Below the pieces are notes generated by a model. It was not told the origin of the DNA, did not search any database, and saw nothing but the letters and a program-made list of their open reading frames with translations. A stretch of 64,000 nt of DNA from Cladorhizidae sp. MBARI D1340-BT2. Taxonomy: Eukaryota; Porifera; Demospongiae; Poecilosclerida; Cladorhizidae. The stretch covers positions 50,136,771 to 50,200,770 of the forward strand of contig JAQNBH010000004.1 of the NCBI GenBank assembly GCA_028752905.1, written 5' to 3'. Below, piece after piece: positions 55,244 to 64,000 of this stretch (positions are counted from its first letter, which is position 1; each line of letters opens with the position of its first letter). The position numbers and the translations under genes were made by a program.

Positions 55244-56590
55244 GTAAAGGTCATCATATCTGTGCAGTAGTCTGCAGTAGTTGAGTTCATAAGCAAGTGC
55301 TGCTTGCTGTGTATTTTTCCTGGTAAAGATCATCAATTACATATCTGTGCATAGTGTGCAGAGTTAAGTTCATAAGCAAGTGCTGTATATTTTACCTGGT
55401 AAAGGTCTTCAACTACAATCTGTGCAATAGTCTGCAGTAGTTGAGTTCATAAGCAAGTGCATTTATTTGCTTGCTGTATATTTTTCCTGGTAAAGTACAT
55501 ATCTGTGCAGTAGTTGAGTTCATAAGCAAGTGCTTGGTGTAGTATTTTTCCTGGTAAACGTCATCAATTACATATCTGTGCAATAGTCTGCAGTAGTTGA
55601 GTTCATAAGCAAGTGCATTTATTTGCTTGCTGTATATTTTTCCTGGTAAAGTACATATCTGTGCAGTAGTTGAGTTCATAAGCAAGTGCTTGGTGTGTAT
55701 TTTTCCTGGTAAAGTCGTCAATTACATATCTGTGCAATAGTGTGCAGTAGTTGAGTTCATAAGCAGGTGGCTTGCTATATATTTTGCCTGGTAAAGGTCA
55801 TCAATTACATATCTGTGCAGTAGTTGATTTCATAAGCAAGTGCGCTTGTCTATATTTTTCCTGGTATAGGTCACCAATTACATATCTGTGCAATAGTGTG
55901 CAGTAGTTGAGTTCATAAGCAGGTGGCTTGCTATATATTTTTCCTGGTAAAGGTCATCAATTACATATCTGTGCAGTAGTTGAGTTCATAAGCAAGTGCA
56001 TTTATTTGCTTGCTGTTATAGCAGTTTTGTCTCGAATATCGAAAGACAAAAAAACTATAATCACAAGTCTTATTTTTTTAAGAACTGGAAAAGGGTCTCT
56101 CTATTATAAATATAAGAATGTGATACAATACTATTTACGTTTAGATGAATCAGCCCGATAGTTGGGTAATTAGCGTAGTATATTTCCTGGTAAAGGGCAT
56201 CAATTGCATACCTGTGCAGTAGTAGAGTTCACATGCAAGTGCATTTATTAGCTTGCTGTGTATTTTGCGTTATCAATTACATATCTGCAATAGTGTGCAG
56301 TAGTTGAGTTCATAAGCAAGTGCATTTATTTGCTTGATTTTGCCTGGTAAATGTCATCAATTAAATATCTGTGCAATAGTGTGCAGTTCATAAGCAAGTG
56401 CATTTATTAGCTTGCTGTGTATTTTGCGTTATTAATTACATATCTGCAATAATGTTAAGTAGTTGAGTTCATAAGGAAGTGCATTTATTTGCTTGCTGTA
56501 TATTTTGCCTGGTAAAGGTCATAAATTACATATCTGTAGTGTGCAGTTCATAAGCAAGTGCATTTATTTGCTTGCTGTATATTTTGACGA
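55244..56590. repeat. About 90-bp degenerate tandem repeat, about 14 copies
   Basis: Unit includes CATCAATTACATATCTGTGC, AGTAGTTGAGTTCATAAGCA and TGCTGTATATTTTTCCTGG. Some units are shortened and a two-unit block is duplicated. A foreign piece of about 150 bp (56,015-56,165, with TTGTCTCGAATATCGAAAG) interrupts one unit. Confidence 0.88.
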
Positions 56591-57119
56591 GGAAATTTGA
56601 TCAAGTTATGTTTTCTATAATGTTGTTCTTTTTGGTCTATCCACTGTCACCATACAACCACACCACACACACACACACACCGGGTGATTGGATGGAACAT
56701 ATGGGGGAAACATTTCATCCTGAAGCACTTAGTCTGATATGTTACTTTTTCCTCCTTGTGATAGTGTAACTTGCATACAGCATGTCATGTTCATAATTTT
56801 GCTATATAAGAATCCAATGGCTGTCTGCCAAGCACAAGAATTGGTAAGGAGCATCAACAGAATAGTCATGAGGATGTGTGCACGTGTGTGTACGTGTGTG
56901 TGACTGGGCCTAGCCTAGCTGCTACATGCCTCTGTAAAGAAGTGAATGGTCAGTTGCTTTCATGAAAAGCTCACTCTGTGGAGAGAAAAGTTTAGATGCA
57001 GAAGGTGTTAATAATGCATGCCCAACATGGAACCTCCTGATGTAGCCAGCTGGACACCATCCAGCACCCTCAACTCAAAATCCCCCTCTTCAGATAACAG
57101 TGGTTCTACTGTGCTGCAG
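56591..57119. other. Unassigned spacer with CA and GT tracts
   Basis: CACACACACACAC lies near 56,665-56,680, and GTGTGTACGTGTGTGTG near 56,885-56,901. No coding domain is recognised. Confidence 0.5.
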
Positions 57120-57124
57120 CTTAA

Positions 57125-58687
57125 TACAGTGCAACCTCACTTATTATAGATATACATGGTTATAAGACTTCTGCAAGTGTAGCAAAACCTGCAGCTTAAT
57201 ACAGTGCAGCCTCACTTATTATAGGTATACATGGTTATAAGACTTCTGCAAGTGTAGCAAAACCTGCAGCTTAATACAGTGCAGCCTCACTTATTATAGG
57301 TATACATGGTTATAAGACTTCTGCAAGTGTAGCAAAACCTGTAGCTTAATACAGTGCAACCTCACTTATTATAGGTATACATGGTTATAAGACTTCTGCA
57401 AGTGTAGCAGCTTAATACAGTGCAACCTCACTTATTATAGGTATACATGGTTATAAGACTTCTGCAAGTGTAGCAAAACCTGCAGCTTAATACAGTGCAA
57501 CCTCACTTATTATAGGTATACATGGTTATAAGACTTCTGCAAGTGTAGCAAAACCTGCAGCTTAATACAGGTCAACCTTACTTATTATAGGTATACATGG
57601 TTATAAGACTTCTGCAAGTGTAGCAAAACCTGCAGCTTAATACAGGTCAACCTTACTTATTATAGGTATACATGGTTATAAGACTTCTGCAAGTGTAGCA
57701 AAACCTGCAGCTTAATACAGGTCAACCTTACTTATTATAGGTATACATGGTTATAAGACTTCTGCAAGTGTAGCAAAACCTGCAGCTTAATACAGGTCAA
57801 CCTTACTTATTATAGGTATACATGGTTATAAGACTTCTGCAAGTGTAGCAAAACCTGCAGCTTAATACAGGTCAACCTTACTTATTATAGGTATACATGG
57901 TTATAAGACTTCTGCAAGTGTAGCAAAACCTGCAGCTTAATACAGGTCAACCTTACTTATTATAGGTATACATGGTTATAAGACTTCTGCAAGTGTAGCA
58001 AAACCTGCAGCTTAATACAGGTCAACCTTACTTATTATAGGTATACATGGTTATAAGACTTCTGCAAGTGTAGCAAAACCTGCAGCTTAATACAGGTCAA
58101 CCTTACTTATTATAGGTATACATGGTTATAAGACTTCTGCAAGTGTAGCAAAACCTGCAGCTTAATACAGGTCAACCTTACTTATTATAGGTATACATGG
58201 TTATAAGACTTCTGCAAGTGTAGCAAAACCTGCAGCTTAATACAGGTCAACCTTACTTATTATAGGTATACATGGTTATAAGACTTCTGCAAGTGTAGCA
58301 AAACCTGCAGCTTAATACAGGTCAACCTTACTTATTATAGGTATACATGGTTATAAGACTTCTGCAAGTGTAGCAAAACCTGCAGCTTAATACAGGTCAA
58401 CCTTACTTATTATAGGTATACATGGTTATAAGACTTCTGCAAGTGTAGCAAAACCTGCAGCTTAATACAGGTCAACCTTACTTATTATAGGTATACATGG
58501 TTATAAGACTTCTGCAAGTGTAGCAAAACCTGCAGCTTAATACAGGTCAACCTTACTTATTATAGGTATACATGGTTATAAGACTTCTGCAAGTGTAGCA
58601 AAACCTGCAGCTTAATACAGGTCAACCTTACTTATTATAGGTATACATGGTTATAAGACTTCTGCAAGTGTAGCAAAACCTGCAGCT
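57125..58687. repeat. 75-bp satellite, about 21 copies, two subtypes
   Basis: Unit: TACATGGTTATAAGACTTCT, GCAAGTGTAGCAAAACCTGC, AGCTTAATACAG, then a variable segment. The first 6 units carry CAGTGCAACCTCACTTATTA; from about 57,560 all units carry CAGGTCAACCTTACTTATTA and look virtually identical. One early unit lacks the AAAACCTGC part. The sharp subtype boundary and homogeneity indicate recent amplification from one unit. Confidence 0.95.
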
Positions 58688-59041
58688 GCATTTATTTTTA
58701 GCACGTTATATAGTTTACACTCAGTTGGTTTACTGAGAATCTTCTTCTAAGAAAAAAGAGGACCGGCAGGAAATCTCTGCATTTTTACTTGTAGCTATTG
58801 AATAGCATTTCCATTTATTAGGTGCAAATGCTACCACATATTTGAAAGTGGTTGTAGCTGATCGTCTACCAAGGCTCTTAATACATGAAGCTCATGCAGG
58901 ACTTCCTTTGCTGCATTCATATATACTGATGAGAATAATGTCCAGAGACAGGGAGGTTTAAAAACCTGCAACGAGCTTCTCAAGGTTGCTAGGGAAAGAT
59001 TTCCAGCCTCTTCTATTTATGCAATAGCAAGCTAGCTAGCT
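58688..59041. other. Unassigned spacer
   Basis: No recognised domain or repeat. Confidence 0.5.
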
Positions 59042-59047
59042 ATATTT

Positions 59048-60480
59048 CAGACCTCCCAAACTTGGCAGATTAAATCCCTGGACATTATGACCAATTTTCC
59101 CTGGACGAGTCATTTCCCTGGACATCACACAAACAGTGTATATACTGTACATTATAGCTACTGAGCACAAACATTTGAAACCAACAATACTAGCTAGCTA
59201 CTATATACTTGTTCTAGCTAATAAAAAATGCAAGATTAGTCATGATCTCCAGCACTATTGTTTATAACTTTAGGTTTGATAAAGTTACTCATGTATCCTT
59301 GAAGCATGACACGTATGTCTGATTGAAGTGAGCCAATATGATACAAAGTGGCAAAAAAGCTTTACCAATGGGTCCTTTAACAGTTTGTTAATTCGATGAA
59401 CACGCTCATTGGCTGCTGCACTTTCGGCTTCAAGATCAAAATAAGCATAAAGAGCAGACCATTGTCAATAAGCCACTTAATGCAGCGCTCCAAACTTAGC
59501 CAGCATGTGGTACAATGCTTAGTGGTTTGAGATCTGAAAAGTCAGCTTCTATTTCAGAGTATTCAGCCCATCTTTTTGCAGAGTATTTGAAGTGATAACA
59601 AATGTCTATGAGAAGGCTATCAACAGATACTGGAAGTTTTTTAAGCCTGCAGTAGCACATATATAGAGCAGCAAGATGGCAAGTGCAACCAAGACTTGAT
59701 TGTTTTTCCTTAATTCTGCTCAGGACATATAATAATTCACATTAGAGGGATTTTATGACATTCTAAATTCCTTTGATAAAGCATCAAACATCACTTGTGC
59801 AGTAGCCACATTACAAACTGGCATTGCTAAGAATTGTGAGATAGCAGAGTGTGCACTTTCATCCCAAAATCTAAACATCATAGCGAAATATTTCCGTACA
59901 TCTTGATCATTACCTCGATAGTGAAAGGAGATGATGCACAGGCTTCGATTACATTTTCATTGAGTGCAGGAGCAAGAGCATTTTTAATGATGGCTTGTGT
60001 CTTTGATGCTCTACAAGCAAACCCTTCAGCTATTTTACTATATATCTGGGAACATATTGTACTCTCCATATGTCGCTTCACTTCACATAATCCTCCACCA
60101 CCCACTGAGAGATCGATTGCACTGCACAGATGTGCAGTGCAATCACTTGGTCCCTTTCTACTTATGACATGTTATAGCATGTCCATTCATCTTTCCACTT
60201 GCAGATTCTTTTTGCCTTCTTCTGAGGTGGTGGAGCCATTTTCAACAGCAACTAACTAAAACAGCTGGTGATGTAAAGCATGCAGCTGCTTTGACCACAA
60301 TGTAATCATGGCACCAGTGGTATGCTCATTTTTACCACACAGAGGAAATGTGTATATTGGTCTTGATCATTAATGGGTGAGAATCCCTGGACAAATGTAA
60401 CAAATCCTTGGAGCCCTGGACAGAATCTTGAAAAGGCTAAATCCCTGGACAGTCCACGGCATCCCTGGTTGGGAGGTCTG
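59048..60480 (-). mobile_element. hAT transposon with terminal inverted repeats and 6-bp flanking duplication
   Basis: The left end reads CAGACCTCCCAAACTTGGC; the right end in reverse reads CAGACCTCCCAACCAGGGAT. The direct repeat ATATTT lies immediately outside both ends (59,042-59,047 and 60,481-60,486). Subterminal regions repeat CCCTGGAC on both sides (at least 3 copies each). The interior carries a reverse-strand hAT transposase relic. Most hAT elements make 8-bp duplications, so 6 bp is notable, or two bases have been lost or altered. Confidence 0.82.
59205..60245 (-). pseudogene. hAT transposase relic, zinc-finger type
   Basis: Reverse from 60,245: MAPPPQKKAKRICKWKDEW, then after a shift GGGGLCEVKRHMES (BED-like zinc-finger end) and SKTQAIIKNALAPALNEN, ACASSPFTIE. 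Further shifted pieces are KYFAMMFRFWD, SAISQFLAMPVCNVATAQ, LPVSVDSLLIDICYHFKYSA, CWLSLERCIKWLIDNG and MLQGYMSNFIKPKVIN near the left end. The order matches the zinc-finger/DUF4371-type hAT transposases and the relic at 36,110-37,290. Repeated frameshifts, stops and a short overall length show it is dead. Confidence 0.72.
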
Positions 60481-60486
60481 ATATTT

Positions 60487-61089
60487 ACAAGCGACTTGTT
60501 ATCTGCTTGCTGGGGTTTGGGACTTCCCTATGCTGCGACGACTTTAATTATCTGTGGACAAGACCCTTTACCGATTCACTGCGCAGCTGCTAGTTGGTAA
60601 AGTATCTCCGTTTCTTGTTGAGGATTGGTGCCCCAGGAAGCTTTACATTTGTGTCAGCCAAGTATGATCTGGAGCCACCAGTTAGGGTCCGCGTGCGGTA
60701 GGGAATCGCGAGACTAATACGCTGGAACTTTCGCCGGACATTTCACTACTCCCGCATTGCCGACCCTTTTCCTTTACCCCATGGTAAATGGAAAAGGGTC
60801 GTGCATTCAAGTGAGCACTGAGTTAGGAAGTTTGCAAGGTCTTTGGAATTGCTTGAGTTAGAGAAAGAAGCAGAGGAACAGCAGAATTAGATGTACCTTA
60901 CCGCACGGCTGGAAGACCCAAAGCAATTGGAAGCTAAGGAAGTGTGCATCCAGAAGTTACAGGTGAGATATGATATCTATGAACCAACTCTCAGTTGACA
61001 CCACGATATTACAATAAATCAACTTGAAATTTAATCTCGGTATTATTGAGGTCATTATAATAAGATATCTGTGGTTGACTTAGTGTAGC
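60487..61089. other. Unassigned spacer with a hairpin
   Basis: 60,761-60,801 is an 18-bp stem (CGACCCTTTTCCTTTACC) with a 4-base loop and one bulged base. No protein domain is recognised. Confidence 0.6.
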
Positions 61090-61545
61090 CAGGCAGCTTG
61101 GTTTCAAGTAGATTATTATTGGGTTGTGTGGTCTTCAAGTAGATCATTATTGGGTTGTGTGGTCTTCAAGTAGATTATTATTGGGTTGTGTGGTCTTCAA
61201 GTAGATCATTATTGGGTTGTGTGGTCTTCAAGTAGATCATTATTGGGGTGTGTGGTCTTCAAGTAGATCATTATTTGGCCTTCAAGTAGATCATTATTGG
61301 GTTGTGTGGTCTTCAAGTTCATTATTGGGTTGTGTGGTCTTCAAGTAGATCATTATTTGGCCTTCAAGTAGATCATTATTGGGTTGTGTGGCCTTCAAGT
61401 AGATCATTATTTGGCCTTCAAGTAGATCATTATTTGGCCTTCAAGTAGATCATTATTGGGTTGTGTGGTCTTCAAGTAGATCATTATTGGGTTGTGTGGT
61501 CTTCAAGTAGATCATTAATTGGGTTGTGTGGCCTTCAATACATTT
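61090..61545. repeat. 31-bp minisatellite, about 14 copies
   Basis: Unit: CTTCAAGTAGATCATTATTG plus GGTTGTGTGGT. Shortened units (TTTGGCCTTCAAGTAGATCA) are interspersed. Confidence 0.93.
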
Positions 61546-61838
61546 TTCAAGGTCCAATACGAGAGCTAAACTCACTGGCAGCCACTGACTTTGTGTTCAG
61601 TCATTTTTAGCTCTCCAGACTTCCCTGGCCACCTAAAGAAAAGTGGAGCCCAAAAGGTCTTCCCAAGCTCTTCCTCCCCCAGCCAGACCTGCTGCACCTC
61701 AGATCAATAATGCATTAAATAATACCAGCATTTTATAATGCTCGTGTCAGCTGAGAGGCATCACTTGTCTGTCACTTGAATTCCAGAGTCACCCCAATAT
61801 AGGGGCCACACCTCCAATATATATAATAATACTGCTAT
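61546..61838. other. Unassigned spacer
   Basis: No recognised feature. Confidence 0.5.
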
Positions 61839-61864
61839 TATTATGTTATTATTATTATTATGTT

Positions 61865-62388
<524 letters not shown>

Positions 62389-62487
62389 AATATTTATATA
62401 TTGCATATTGTTTGCGGTTATAAAGAGCAAGGGAATACGCCAACCACTGTGTAATAAGAAATAAAGATGGCCCAAAGAACAAGGGTC

Positions 62488-62690
62488 CAAAGTTCAGACT
62501 ACATCTAGACTTGGTAACGTCAAGTGTCCAAAGTTCAGACTACACCTAGACTTGGTAACGTCAAGTGTCCAAAGTTCAGACTACATCTAGACTTGGTAAC
62601 GTCAAGTGTCCAAAGTTCAGACTACACCTAGACTTGGTAACGTCAAGTGTCCAAAGTTCAGACTACATCTAGACTTGGTAAAGGTTTTAA
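62488..62690. repeat. 41-bp minisatellite, 5 copies
   Basis: Unit includes TCCAAAGTTCAGACTACATC and TAGACTTGGTAACGTCAAGTG (split here as two overlapping phrases). Inverted partner of 23,480-23,640. Confidence 0.92.
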
Positions 62691-63181
62691 CAACACAACA
62701 ACAAAAACCACATCATATTTGCACGCACATTATCTTGTTTAGTCACATTATCTGCGCGTGTAAAAACAGTCAGGCCAGCTAAAGAGTGGCCTGTCGGAGT
62801 CAGCAGCATTCAACAACTTCATGCAACAACTTTGTGTACAACTGTCATTACAATGCCAAGCTTATTCTGCCTCACGTCATTACCTGTGAACCCTGTGAAC
62901 CCTCTCAGTCTCTGGGATGTCCAGGATTAGGTTGTTTCTGTTTATATTTATGTCATTCAAAACAATTGCTAGCACAAGAAGAGGAGGAAAGCTCACCAGC
63001 GATGTTGATCCATGCCACTCTAATGCTAGCTCTCTGTGCTGCTCTAAATAAGTCTACACTTATACACACACACAATCATATATTATTCACCTTGGCATAA
63101 ATATATTTAAGTGGGTGTGGTAGCAATTACTTATTTATTTATTATTTGTCATCGACTGATCATTATTCAATGATAACTACA

Positions 63182-63806
63182 AAAGCGTATGCTAAGCTTG
63201 GCATGATAGAAGAACTTTCAGCAAGTACATTCCAGTAAGTGTCAAGAAACAACTATACACTGATCACAACTTATGTACGGTTCACAGCTCTGGAGACCTT
63301 ATCTCATTAGGGATATAAAATGCTTGGAAGAAATACAATGCAGGGCGACAATGTATAATTATACTAGATGACTACTTCTCAGATTACAGAGAAAGATTAA
63401 TAGCACTGAATTTTGTGCCACTGATGTACATCTTCGAACTAAATGATGTTATGTTTTTCATTACTAACTACAAGGACAAAACAGCAGCATTTAACATCAC
63501 AGAACATGTAGTTTTCTCCAGTCGCTCCTCAAGATGGACATAAAATGGTCCATACCAGATCGACCAACAATAAATCAAGACATTTTTTTTTCCAACCGGC
63601 TTCCTTGATTGTGGAATTCCCTTACCCATTGACTTGACCCCATTGACTTGACCCTTAGTACACTGAAACTTTCACACAATCCATGCTCATTTCATTGTTT
63701 ATGCCAATGTCACAGTCGCATGCTTGTTCCTCACACCACCAACAATACATTCATGGCTACTAGTTAATTCTGGCCAGCCTTCCGTAAAACTCTAATAATA
63801 ATAATA
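63182..63806 (+). pseudogene. Non-LTR retrotransposon reverse transcriptase C-terminus remnant (right copy)
   Basis: Frames give KAYAKLGMI, then after shifts VSVKKQLYTD, LIRDIKCLEEIQ, DDYFSDYRERLIAL, PLMYIFELNDVMFFITNYKD, and near 63,660 an ending with HNPCSFHCLCQCHS. The stretch is the region after the catalytic palm of CR1/Jockey-like reverse transcriptases, followed by a (TAA)n tail at 63,793-63,806. Stops and frameshifts make it inactive. Its C-terminus resembles the short fragment at 27,645-27,837, so the same LINE family has inserted more than once. Confidence 0.72.
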
Positions 63807-64000
63807 AAGCTTCTCCGTGATCTATCTCCACGCAAAATTCTGAATGACCACGTCGGGATCGCAGAACCAACTAATTTTGATGCCCTTCAAAGTGGATCTA
63901 ATCAAGGAAACGAAGGATTTCTCTGGCAACTAGCATTATATTTGACCTATCTGAAGGTGAGCTAAGTGCGTAGAGGCCTGTACGAAGCTGGCGAATTCTG

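Overview
The window reads as non-coding, repeat-packed chromosomal DNA of an invertebrate animal. I see no bacterial operons, no ribosome-binding-site architecture, no tRNA or rRNA gene, no CRISPR array and no convincing single-copy host gene. Spliced transposase remnants, non-LTR, LTR and Penelope-type retroelements, hAT, pogo/Tigger and Ginger-type DNA transposons, and very large tandem arrays point to a metazoan. From remembered family resemblance a sponge or other early-branching animal seems most likely, but the species cannot be fixed from the sequence.

Layout. 1-2.4 kb holds two minisatellites (54 and about 60 bp). 3.1-7.2 kb is a 24-bp satellite whose unit contains the telomere-like string CCCTAACCCTA; the same satellite recurs at 11.1, 13.0, 14.2, 17.6 and 19.1-21.4 kb. 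Between these lie a 521-bp Tigger derivative with clean ends (7.4 kb), a degenerate hAT insertion inside a dispersed repeat (8.6 kb), a 42-bp minisatellite (10.4 kb), a 410-bp foldback element (11.4 kb), a decayed DDE-like transposase gene bracketed by copies of a 14-mer (14.7-17.3 kb), and a truncated retrotransposon gag (18.1-19.0 kb). At 22.1-23.7 kb is one arm of an inverted duplication whose other arm (62.4-64.0 kb) runs off the right edge. Each arm contains a non-LTR reverse transcriptase remnant and ends in an (ATG)n tract.

24.8-25.6 kb is a decayed retroelement 3' end. 25.6-32.9 kb is an AT-rich minisatellite field that changes polarity near 28.57 kb and hosts an apparently intact Penelope-like element with 184-bp terminal inverted repeats (29.2-31.5 kb). 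33.6-40.8 kb is a Ginger-like cut-and-paste transposon with spliced integrase exons and a Ulp1-like protease region, itself invaded by a Tigger and a hAT element. 41.2-43.8 kb is a decayed Ty3/gypsy element with integrase upstream of reverse transcriptase (Gmr1-like order). 43.8-54.2 kb is old degenerate tandem DNA carrying a very young complete Ty3/gypsy element (47,358-51,928) with a 1,340-codon open polyprotein and LTRs that look identical.

From 54 kb rightward are microsatellites, a roughly 90-bp array, a very homogeneous 75-bp array, a hAT element with terminal inverted repeats and a 6-bp target duplication (59.0-60.5 kb), a 31-bp array, and a (CAT)n tract of over 500 bp. The genes do not form a pathway; they are independent selfish elements. 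Only the Penelope-like and the young Ty3/gypsy elements look capable of encoding full proteins. All family names come from reading motifs, without database searches.
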